Of a stretch of 8,392 nt of DNA, positions 1 through 4,850 are shown piece after piece; within the stretch, counting starts at the first letter, position 1; each line of letters opens with the position of its first letter. The DNA comes from Thalassolituus sp. (GTDB lineage: Bacteria; Pseudomonadota; Gammaproteobacteria; Pseudomonadales; Oceanobacteraceae), in contig JARGOI010000096.1 of NCBI GenBank assembly GCA_029212275.1, forward strand, positions 1 to 8,392, given 5' to 3'. A program made the position numbers and the translations under genes. The notes under the pieces were generated by a model. That model worked only from the letters and a program-made list of their open reading frames with translations, had not been told where the DNA came from and ran no database searches.

Positions 1-1
1 G

Positions 2-343
2 ACCGAGCTCGATATTTGGCAGTACATCTACTTAGAAAGCATTCCACTGGTACCGTTGTACTTCTCTGATGTACGTCCAGTCGTAGAACGCGATGGCATG
101 TTAATTATGGTCGACGACGAGCGTTTACCGCTAGAAGAAGGCGAAGTGCCAATGATGAAATCAGTGCGCTTCCGTACCTTGGGTTGTTACCCATTAACGG
201 GTGCCGTTGAATCTGAAGCAGCAACCTTGCCAGAAATTATTCAAGAAATGCTACTCACCACTACCTCTGAACGTCAAGGCCGTGCAATTGACCACGATTC
301 ATCTGGTTCGATGGAGAAGAAAAAACAGGAGGGGTACTTCTAA
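2..343 (+). CDS. cysD: Sulfate adenylyltransferase subunit 2 (CysD), 3' part
   Basis: This is the C-terminal end (about 113 residues) of the small, catalytic subunit of ATP sulfurylase, which makes adenylyl sulfate from ATP and sulfate together with the GTPase CysN in assimilatory sulfate activation. The reading frame is open from base 2, so the gene starts upstream of the window. Recognisable CysD segments are ELDIWQYI, the PLYFSDVRPVV stretch, RFRTLGCYPLTGAVES, and the typical C-terminus rich in Lys and Gly ending in EGYF. The stop codon TAA (341-343) overlaps the ATG of cysN by one base, so the two genes are translationally coupled in one operon. The family assignment is from recognition of conserved segments, and the N-terminal PP-loop ATPase motif is outside the window. 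Confidence 0.96.
   Translation, partial: TELDIWQYIYLESIPLVPLYFSDVRPVVERDGMLIMVDDERLPLEEGEVPMMKSVRFRTLGCYPLTGAVESEAATLPEIIQEMLLTTTSERQGRAIDHDSSGSMEKKKQEGYF
327..334 (+). promoter_or_regulatory. Ribosome binding site of cysN
   Basis: AGGAGGGG lies inside the last codons of cysD, 8 bases before the cysN ATG at 343. It supports that start and the coupled cysDN arrangement. Confidence 0.8.
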
Positions 344-1953
344 TGTCCAATCAATCTGATCTCATTGCTTCCGATATTCTCGAATACTTGAAGCAACACG
401 AAAACAAACAAATGCTGCGCTTTTTAACCTGCGGCAACGTTGACGACGGTAAATCAACCTTAATCGGTCGACTACTGCACGACTCAAAAATGATCTACGA
501 AGATCAACTGGCCGCCATCGAAAAAGACAGCGCCAAATCAGGTACCACTGGCAACAAAATCGACTTAGCATTGCTTATGGACGGTTTGGCTGCAGAGCGT
601 GAGCAAGGCATTACCATCGACGTAGCCTACCGCTACTTCAGTACAACTAAGCGCAAGTTCATCATTGCCGACACCCCTGGACACGAACAATATACTCGTA
701 ACATGGCCACCGGTGCATCGACCTGTGATCTTGCGATCATCCTGATTGACGCACGTTACGGTGTGCAAACTCAGACCAAACGTCACAGCTTTATTGCGTC
801 ATTGCTGGGTATTAAACACGTTGTGGTTGCGATCAACAAAATGGATTTGATGGATTTCGACGAAGCACGCTTCCATGAAATCAAAAAAGACTACCAAGAA
901 TTCGCCGACAAGCTGAATCTGCCAAACGTACATTGCGTACCAATGTCCGCCCTTGACGGTGACAACGTGGTGGATCGATCTACCCGTTCACCTTGGTACA
1001 CTGGCCAGACCTTAATGGAAATTCTGGAAACCGTAGAAGTAGCCAAAGACAAAAACTTGGTGAACTTCCGTCTTCCAGTCCAGTACGTTAACCGTCCTAA
1101 CCTCGATTTCCGTGGTTTCTGCGGCACCATCGCGTCTGGCACTATCCATCCTGGTGATTTGATCATGGCCTTGCCATCGAAAAAAACCAGCACCGTGGAA
1201 CGCATTGTCACCTTTGATGGCGACCTAGAAGAAGGTTTCGCAGGACAGGCAGTCACGCTGACCCTAGAAGACGAAATCGACATCAGTCGCGGCGACATCA
1301 TTGTCAAAATCGACGACCAACCCATTGTTAGCAACAAGCTAAACGCTAACATCGTGTGGATGACCGAAAATCCGATGATTGTTGGCAAACCTTACGACCT
1401 TAAGTTTGCCTCAAGCGCGACCAGCGGTACGTTCACACATGTACATCACTTGATTGACGTCAATACCCTAGAGCAGAAAAGTGCTGATCAGATAGGCATA
1501 AACGAGATTGGCTTGGTTCAGGTCAGTCTCGATAAGTCGGTACCCTTTGACTGCTATGCTCGCATACCTGGTACAGGTGCATTCATCATCATCGATCGCC
1601 TAACCAACGTCACTATCGGCGCGGGCATGATCGTCGGCGAAGCGGCGCGTGACAATGCCAACACCAGCCCACTGACTGCCGATGAAAAAGCACGTCGCTT
1701 TAACCAAAAGCCAGCCATCGTTGCCATTAATGCAACGAATGCCGAGCAGTTGGTAAGCGCACTCGATCGTCGTCTGTTCGAAATGGGCCGTGTGGCAGGC
1801 ATTGCTACCTCAGCAAATGCAGAAGTGCTTAAAAGCGCAGGTTTGGTTGCTCTGGTTGCTGGCGGTGCCGATGGCGCAGACATCAGCCTAGCGGCTGAAA
1901 ACGAAAGCGTAGAAAGCCTGATCGCAGATCTACAAGAACAAGGTATTATCTAA
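343..1953 (+). CDS. cysN: Sulfate adenylyltransferase subunit 1, GTPase CysN, with relic APS-kinase-like tail
   Basis: This is the large regulatory subunit of ATP sulfurylase, an EF-Tu-like GTPase that couples GTP hydrolysis to adenylyl sulfate synthesis by CysD. The visible G motifs are the P-loop GNVDDGKST (residues 31-39), GITID (89-93), DTPGH (110-114) and NKMD (165-168). The EF-Tu-like beta-barrel domains II and III follow, to about residue 440. At 536 residues it is longer than the stand-alone form (about 475 in E. coli) but shorter than CysNC fusions with a full APS kinase of about 200 residues. The last 85 residues (452-536) begin QKPAIVAI and contain RRLFEMGR and EVLKSAGLVALV. These resemble the start of an APS kinase, but the kinase P-loop (GLSGSGKST in the family) is missing. 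I infer a decayed, catalytically dead kinase domain, so a separate cysC should exist elsewhere. The start is fixed by the Shine-Dalgarno and the overlap with cysD. Confidence 0.96.
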   Translation: MSNQSDLIASDILEYLKQHENKQMLRFLTCGNVDDGKSTLIGRLLHDSKMIYEDQLAAIEKDSAKSGTTGNKIDLALLMDGLAAEREQGITIDVAYRYFSTTKRKFIIADTPGHEQYTRNMATGASTCDLAIILIDARYGVQTQTKRHSFIASLLGIKHVVVAINKMDLMDFDEARFHEIKKDYQEFADKLNLPNVHCVPMSALDGDNVVDRSTRSPWYTGQTLMEILETVEVAKDKNLVNFRLPVQYVNRPNLDFRGFCGTIASGTIHPGDLIMALPSKKTSTVERIVTFDGDLEEGFAGQAVTLTLEDEIDISRGDIIVKIDDQPIVSNKLNANIVWMTENPMIVGKPYDLKFASSATSGTFTHVHHLIDVNTLEQKSADQIGINEIGLVQVSLDKSVPFDCYARIPGTGAFIIIDRLTNVTIGAGMIVGEAARDNANTSPLTADEKARRFNQKPAIVAINATNAEQLVSALDRRLFEMGRVAGIATSANAEVLKSAGLVALVAGGADGADISLAAENESVESLIADLQEQGII

Positions 1954-1970
1954 CCAGGTTCGTAGTAGAT

Positions 1971-2009
1971 AAAACCCCCACTATCCACAAGATGTGTGGG
2001 GGTTTTTTT
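1971..2009 (+). terminator. Intrinsic terminator of the cysDN operon
   Basis: The stem CCCCCAC (1975-1981) pairs perfectly with GTGGGGG (1996-2002) across a 14-base loop and is followed by seven T. An A-run before the stem pairs with the T-run, so weak termination in the reverse direction is also possible. It begins about 18 bases after the cysN stop. Confidence 0.93.
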
Positions 2010-2180
2010 AACTTTTCTTTATCTAAAGATGACGAAATAGCTATATAAAGAAAGCGAGATACGTCGGCGGTTTAAAGCCCGCTCAGCCTGCGTTCGACGA
2101 CTTTTTTCCAACAAAAACAAAGCCCAACTGCCGACACCGACAATTGAGCTAACTTATTGAATACAATAAAAAATAAATAT
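2010..2180. other. Intergenic stretch without a recognisable gene
   Basis: This stretch lies between the cysN terminator and the tRNA promoter. It holds a weak hairpin, CGTCG (2062-2066) with CGACG (2095-2099), followed by a six-T run (2102-2107). That could be a second, poor terminator. I see no ORF with a credible start and no known RNA. Confidence 0.5.
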
Positions 2181-2208
2181 TTGACAGGTAATTAAAAGCT
2201 GGCATAAT
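2181..2208 (+). promoter_or_regulatory. Sigma-70 promoter of tRNA-Met
   Basis: A perfect -35 box TTGACA (2181-2186) is separated by 16 bases from a near-consensus -10 box CATAAT (2203-2208). Just after it comes a GC-rich stretch (GCGCC), the discriminator type found at stable-RNA promoters under stringent control. Transcription would start near 2215, about 54 bases before the mature tRNA. Confidence 0.85.
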
Positions 2209-2268
2209 ACGCGCCACTTGAGAGACGCAACGCGGCTCGTCGCAGTTTAACTGCCAAGTGTGTGAAGT

Positions 2269-2345
2269 GGCTATGTAGCTCAGCTGGTTAGAGCACAGCA
2301 TTCATAATGCTGGGGTCACTGGTTCAAGTCCAGTCATAGCTACCA
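2269..2345 (+). tRNA. Elongator tRNA-Met (anticodon CAU)
   Basis: This is a complete 77-base tRNA with an encoded CCA end. The acceptor GGCTATG pairs with CATAGCT, with a terminal G-U. The D-arm is GAGC-type. The anticodon stem CAGCA/TGCTG encloses the loop TTCATAA with anticodon CAT. The T-arm is ACTGG-TTCAAGT-CCAGT. The sequence resembles elongator tRNA-Met rather than initiator tRNA, because the stem lacks the three G-C pairs of initiators. The lysidine-modified tRNA-Ile(CAU) cannot be excluded by anticodon alone but fits less well. Its 3' part is the source of the two downstream direct repeats, so this gene is the integration target of the island. Confidence 0.96.
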
Positions 2346-2357
2346 CTTATTCTAAAG
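2301..2357 (+). repeat. Attachment-type repeat R0 (3' half of intact tRNA-Met)
   Basis: This segment runs from the anticodon loop (TTCATAATGC) through the T-arm and CCA to TCTAAAG beyond the tRNA. It is repeated at 3787-3843 with a single mismatch (C2352 against T) and again from 4680. Here it is part of the functional tRNA. It marks the tRNA-proximal boundary of the first inserted segment. Confidence 0.9.
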
Positions 2358-2392
2358 GCCCCGACGGTTAATGACCGCTTCGGGGCTTTTTT
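2357..2392 (+). terminator. Intrinsic terminator of tRNA-Met
   Basis: GCCCCGA (2358-2364) pairs with TCGGGGC (2380-2386), extended inside by CGG/CCG, and is followed by six T. It differs in sequence from the terminators after the two partial copies, which are nearly identical to each other. This suggests that the terminator was brought in by the first segment on integration. Confidence 0.92.
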
Positions 2393-2397
2393 CATAT

Positions 2398-2637
2398 TTA
2401 GAACATACGATCCGAATAAGGAACGGAAAAGACCTCTTCAAACCTCTTACCTGTTCTATCAACATAAAGGTGAAGAGCTTGTATGAATGCTTGATAATGA
2501 ATGCCATCCCCTTGAAAAAGCTCTAAGGAAGCGGCTTGAATAGAATCACAGTAAGACTTGAGCTGATATAGCTCATCATGGATAGACTTTATATCATCGG
2601 GGGACGCCTGATTGATAGATACGACGTTTTTAGTCAT
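2398..2637 (-). CDS. Small uncharacterised cassette protein (about 79 aa)
   Basis: I do not recognise this protein. From the ATG at 2637 it has 79 residues (MTKNVVSINQAS...), is mostly predicted helical, and has one cysteine and no membrane segment. That start is preferred over a GTG three codons upstream because TAAGGTG lies 6 bases before it. It ends only a few bases from the tRNA terminator, so the gene converges on the tRNA. It lies downstream of the ribbon-helix-helix gene, separated by about 50 bases containing a strong hairpin (2666-2699), and is probably cotranscribed with it. A toxin-antitoxin or regulator partner role is possible but not supported by any motif. Confidence 0.6.
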   Translation of the reverse strand: MTKNVVSINQASPDDIKSIHDELYQLKSYCDSIQAASLELFQGDGIHYQAFIQALHLYVDRTGKRFEEVFSVPYSDRMF

Positions 2638-2665
2638 GTTCAACACCTTACGTTGGATATGATTA

Positions 2666-2699
2666 GATACGGACTAGGGTTGCAGCCTTAGTCCGTATC
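2666..2699 (-). other. Perfect 11-bp inverted repeat / hairpin at the end of the RHH gene
   Basis: GATACGGACTA (2666-2676) and TAGTCCGTATC (2689-2699) are perfect complements. Pairing extends inward by three more pairs (one G-U), giving 14 pairs around a 6-base loop. The last codons and the stop of the RHH gene lie within one arm. No T-run follows on either strand, so it is not a classical terminator. An mRNA processing or stability hairpin, or an operator for the RHH protein, are possible roles. Confidence 0.7.
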
Positions 2700-3146
2700 A
2701 CCTTCTTTTAAATACTTCTTAACCAGCATGCGAAGGGTACCGGAAACAGTACGACCCTCATCGTCAGCTTTTGCCTTAAGCAAATCCAGATCTGACTCAT
2801 CGACCTGGAAGCTATAGAGCCTCTTAGTAGATTTAGATGGCTTCTTATCCTTAGGTAAAAGTTCGTTGGGATATATAAGCTTTCCTTTAAGCACATCAAA
2901 AAAAGTAGATGGTTCCTGATAAGACTCTAAAGGCTGAGGGAGATATTGAGAAAGATGATCATCTTGCTCACCGTGCATTCTGAGAAGTCCAATATAGACA
3001 CTCAAAGACCAAGCCGAAGAGGAAGAGTCAAAACGTTTCAAATATCCATCCCGGTCAGCTTTAGATAGGTGCTTATCCTCATATCCAGAACGAATGAGTT
3101 GCTTACAAGCATAAACCTGAGAAGAGTTGAGCTGATAAAGAGCCAT
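2688..3146 (-). CDS. Ribbon-helix-helix (CopG/Arc-like) DNA-binding protein with unknown N-terminal region
   Basis: This protein has 152 residues. The C-terminal part (about 109-147) fits the ribbon-helix-helix fold: a short strand (RLYSFQV), an acidic helix (DESDLDLLKAKADDEG), the turn TVSGT, then a second helix ending LVKKYL. Proteins of this fold bind DNA as dimers and often act as small repressors of plasmid copy number, phage genes or antitoxin operons. The first 100 residues match nothing I recognise. The ATG at 3146 follows only a weak Shine-Dalgarno (TAGG). Upstream is a very AT-rich stretch with an ATATTAATAT palindrome that could be its operator and promoter. As the only likely regulator in the array, it is a candidate controller of cassette A. 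The fold assignment is from pattern only. Confidence 0.72.
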   Translation of the reverse strand: MALYQLNSSQVYACKQLIRSGYEDKHLSKADRDGYLKRFDSSSSAWSLSVYIGLLRMHGEQDDHLSQYLPQPLESYQEPSTFFDVLKGKLIYPNELLPKDKKPSKSTKRLYSFQVDESDLDLLKAKADDEGRTVSGTLRMLVKKYLKEGDTD

Positions 3147-3177
3147 ATATAAAACCTACATAAAACATACATATTAA

Positions 3178-3207
3178 TATATACATTAAAATGAATACAA
3201 AAATCAA
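3178..3207 (-). promoter_or_regulatory. Candidate promoter/operator of the RHH gene
   Basis: On the minus strand TTGATT (3207-3202) and TATATA (3183-3178) are 18 bases apart, with TG just before the -10. The -10 abuts an ATATTAATAT palindrome that an RHH dimer could bind. The region is so AT-rich that chance matches are likely. Confidence 0.3.
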
Positions 3208-3332
3208 GAATGTATTACTAAGGAAATCAAAATCAGTTAATTAAAGAGAATAAGTGATCGATAGCACCCCCAATTGAATAAGGGAGCAAAAACGATCTTA
3301 TGGGTCTGGGGGGGAATTAACCCCTCTTTTAT

Positions 3333-3536
3333 ATTACGTGTTACAGAGACGTAATGTTTAGGGTTTGCTTCGCAGGTCGCTTCGCTCGCTTGCGAATGCA
3401 AAACCCAAGAAAACACGCTTCGCGTTACGTGCACAAAGATCCGCAAGCGGACTGTTGCGCACATAATCAGGACTCACGTCCTACGGCCTTGCCTACCTCT
3501 TACAGGACACTTCGTGCCTGCCCCTACTATCCTGTT
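3333..3536. other. Hairpin-dense noncoding block of cassette A
   Basis: About 200 bases between two minus-strand genes are packed with inverted repeats. ATTACGT/ACGTAAT is at 3333-3355. A long stem (3361-3406) has GGGTTTGC against GC-A-AAACCC and TTCGCA against TGCGAA. TCCG/CGGA lies within a GTGC/GCAC closure around 3430-3461. AGGAC-TCAC-GTCCT is at 3469-3482. ACAGGA at 3502-3507 pairs with TCCTGT at 3530-3535, enclosing CAGG-CAC/GTG-CCTG. Several loops contain TTCG. GC content is clearly higher than in the AT-rich DNA on either side. This resembles origins or packaging signals of single-stranded DNA replicons, or a structured RNA. The sequence alone does not decide. Confidence 0.6.
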
Positions 3537-3539
3537 AGG

Positions 3540-3737
3540 TTAATCGGAAAAAGTTACTGAAGACTTTGCAGAGCTGCTCAAAGAACGCCGACCTATGGCA
3601 GCTTCTAAACATTCGGCATATAGATCAAGAAAGTCTTTACGATAAGAAGATAAATCATGCCTCTCTTTTGCGTAGATCTCTTTAGCCATCACGAATGCAA
3701 CTGCAGCGGGGGTATCAGGAATTGACTTGTCTGACAT
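3540..3737 (-). CDS. Small uncharacterised cassette protein (about 65 aa)
   Basis: This is an unrecognised protein of 65 residues starting MSDKSIPDTP, largely helical, with a Ser-rich C-terminus and one cysteine. The start at 3737 is favoured over an in-frame ATG four codons upstream, because GGAG sits 6 bases before it on the minus strand. It is the first gene of cassette A read from the R1 repeat, beginning about 49 bases from the tRNA fragment. The single gene of cassette B has the same spacing to its repeat (about 55 bases). Its stop codon lies at the edge of the hairpin block. Its function is unknown. Confidence 0.55.
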   Translation of the reverse strand: MSDKSIPDTPAAVAFVMAKEIYAKERHDLSSYRKDFLDLYAECLEAAIGRRSLSSSAKSSVTFSD

Positions 3738-3786
3738 ATATAACTCCAAGTAAAAAATTTAAAGTTCGTTAGAAATATAATCAGTC

Positions 3787-3843
3787 TTCATAATGCTGGG
3801 GTCACTGGTTCAAGTCCAGTCATAGCTACCACTTATTTTAAAG
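3787..3843 (+). repeat. Attachment-type repeat R1 (partial tRNA-Met copy)
   Basis: This direct repeat of the tRNA-Met 3' half runs from the anticodon loop to CCA (3831) and on through ACTTATTTTAAAG, with one mismatch to R0. The 5' half, the D-arm and a promoter are absent, so it is not a working tRNA. From 3789 to 3865 it matches R2 with one difference, including the first arm of the following terminator. Confidence 0.92.
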
Positions 3844-3895
3844 CCCTGCCCTGTTAGGTACTCTCGATTAAGTACACTAACTCGGCGGGGTTTTT
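3843..3895 (+). terminator. Terminator attached to repeat R1
   Basis: CCCTGCC (3844-3850) pairs with GGCGGGG (3884-3890, one T-G). GTTAG/CTAAC and GTACT/AGTAC continue the stem, and five T follow. Nothing transcribed from a local promoter on the plus strand needs it. It is explained as the terminator of a former or potential complete tRNA-Met. Confidence 0.88.
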
Positions 3896-3899
3896 CGTT

Positions 3900-4120
3900 T
3901 TCTGAGGTTCAGAATTATTGTTCTGCCTGAAAGACACTCCAAGTTAGAAAAGCTAGAACATATTGTTCGCAAATAATTGCTAATGGCTAGCAACTGGAAA
4001 AGAATACCAAATCTGTAAAGTTTAGCCCGATGACTAAAGGAAATATGCTTAGGCTAAAAAATCAGCACTAGGCAGGCTAATTGCGCACAGAGTGACCAAG
4101 GATTGGGGAATCTAGCACTC
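3900..4120. other. Noncoding end of cassette B with short repeats
   Basis: There is no ORF with a credible start. Small inverted repeats are CAGAA/TTCTG (3910-3925), TTGCTA/TAGCAA (3977-3993) and TTTAGCC/GGCTAAA (4021-4058), with a third AGGCTAA at 4074-4080. Repeated short motifs beside an attachment core could be arm sites for a recombinase, but this is speculative. Confidence 0.4.
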
Positions 4121-4624
4121 TTATTTCTTAGACTTTAAAGACTGATAAAGAGAACAAGCCTCCTTTTCGACCTTAACAGCTTGAGGATCATGAGGACGAC
4201 CAAGCAAAGCAGCTTTGGCAACGTTACAATCAGAACGAGCCTGATCGATTTCAGAAGGCTCAGAAGACCATTGGACATTTGCAAGAACCGGCTGATATGA
4301 AACGGAAGCGTTACAAAACATGTTTTTAAGCTTGTAAGAATTACGATTATTTAAAGAACCAAAATCATAATGAAGGCATGTTTCAGTAAAGAGATCCTTA
4401 GCAGCGAGAGTACACTTAGAAAAACCACTTATATTTTGAGAGTATGAAGAGCAAACAGACTTAGGAATGACCTTCCAAAGCTGATAGGAAAACGGAACAT
4501 CAATACCATTGTGATCAATCACAACAGACTTAACCTCATATCCAGCAGATTCAATAATTTCATTACCCATGTGTTGTCCTGGCAACATCATGAGAGAAGC
4601 GATAGCAGCAGTTAAACCAGCCAT
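4121..4624 (-). CDS. Uncharacterised six-cysteine protein of cassette B (167 aa)
   Basis: I do not recognise this protein. The ATG at 4624 is well supported by AAAGGA 5 bases upstream. The N-terminus has a short hydrophobic run (LTAAIASLMML, residues 4-14) without the basic residues of a normal signal peptide. Six cysteines (58, 71, 83, 104, 133, 157), an even number, would fit disulfides if the protein is exported. The C-terminus is charged and helical, ending KSKK. It is the only gene of cassette B and is transcribed towards the tRNA. Its clean ribosome site and intact frame suggest that it is a real, maintained cargo gene. Roles such as phage defence, satellite structural protein or secreted factor are open, and none is indicated by a motif. 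Confidence 0.65.
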   Translation of the reverse strand: MAGLTAAIASLMMLPGQHMGNEIIESAGYEVKSVVIDHNGIDVPFSYQLWKVIPKSVCSSYSQNISGFSKCTLAAKDLFTETCLHYDFGSLNNRNSYKLKNMFCNASVSYQPVLANVQWSSEPSEIDQARSDCNVAKAALLGRPHDPQAVKVEKEACSLYQSLKSKK

Positions 4625-4679
4625 GTTAGTCCTTTAAGAAAGTATCCATTTTGAAGAATACCAAAAAAGGAGTAGTTTC

Positions 4680-4734
4680 CATAATGCTGGGGTCACTGGT
4701 TCAAGTCTAGTCATAGCTACCACTTATTTTAAAG
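4680..4734 (+). repeat. Attachment-type repeat R2 (partial tRNA-Met copy)
   Basis: This is the second partial copy of the tRNA-Met 3' half, from CATAATGC to CCA (4722) and on to TTTTAAAG. It carries one change in the T-stem (T4708 where the others have C), which would turn a G-C pair into G-U. It is the outer boundary of the array, next to host DNA, and probably derives from the original chromosomal tRNA 3' end. Confidence 0.92.
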
Positions 4735-4787
4735 CCCTGCCCTGTTAGGTACTCTCAATGAGGTGAACTAACTCGGCGGGGGTTTTC
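4734..4787 (+). terminator. Terminator attached to repeat R2
   Basis: It has the same outer stem as the R1 terminator (CCCTGCC with GGCGGGG, GTTAG with CTAAC) but a different apical loop, followed by four T. On the minus strand the stem is followed by TTTAAAA, so it may also stop transcripts coming from the kinase gene to its right. Confidence 0.87.
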
Positions 4788-4850
4788 GTTATATGGGATT
4801 TGAGTTTTCAGCTTGTTAAAATTACATTCTTCATAAAAACGAATCTCACA

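Larger units (their letters stand above)
2301..3786. mobile_element. Putative tRNA-targeted integrative cassette A (about 1.5 kb)
   Basis: This segment of about 1486 bp is bounded by direct repeats R0 and R1 of the tRNA-Met 3' half, the signature of tyrosine-recombinase integration at a tRNA anticodon arm. Inside are three small minus-strand genes (about 79, 152 and 65 residues) pointing towards the tRNA, and a hairpin-rich noncoding block at 3333-3536. No recombinase or replication protein is encoded, so movement, if any, must depend on proteins supplied in trans. The mobile nature is inferred from the repeats. Circular forms or empty sites would be the proof. Confidence 0.7.
3787..4679. mobile_element. 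Putative tRNA-targeted integrative cassette B (about 0.9 kb)
   Basis: This segment of about 893 bp lies between repeats R1 and R2. It has the same polarity as cassette A and carries a single minus-strand gene of 167 residues that begins about 55 bases from R2. A noncoding stretch of about 220 bases (3900-4120) contains short repeats of the motif GGCTAA and small hairpins. No recombinase is encoded. The tandem arrangement with cassette A implies successive insertions at the same site. Confidence 0.68.

Noticed and set aside
891..1388. Long minus-strand ORF opposite cysN (165 aa), and others at 362-571, 565-786 and 1554-1883
   Set aside because: They are antisense shadows of a well-recognised gene, with no ribosome sites or family features.
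2708..2899. 63-aa minus-strand ORF inside the RHH gene in another frame
   Set aside because: It is a shadow frame. The 152-residue frame has the recognisable DNA-binding pattern.
3237..3464. Overlapping ORFs on both strands in the hairpin block (also 3354-3560 on the plus strand)
   Set aside because: Low-complexity translations arise from inverted repeats, there is no Shine-Dalgarno, and they overlap each other. The region is better explained as structured noncoding DNA.
3461..3485. Degenerate fourth tRNA fragment (CATAAT followed by a loosely similar stretch)
   Set aside because: Only CATAAT and scattered bases match, and the following sequence is better explained by the AGGAC/GTCCT hairpin.
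3787..3831. Partial tRNA-Met copies (also 4680-4722) as functional tRNA genes
   Set aside because: Both lack the acceptor 5' strand, the D-arm and the 5' anticodon stem, and have no promoter. They are attachment-type fragments.
2269..4790. CRISPR array
   Set aside because: There are only three repeat copies, with spacings of roughly 0.9 and 1.5 kb and gene-containing intervals. The repeats are tRNA-derived.
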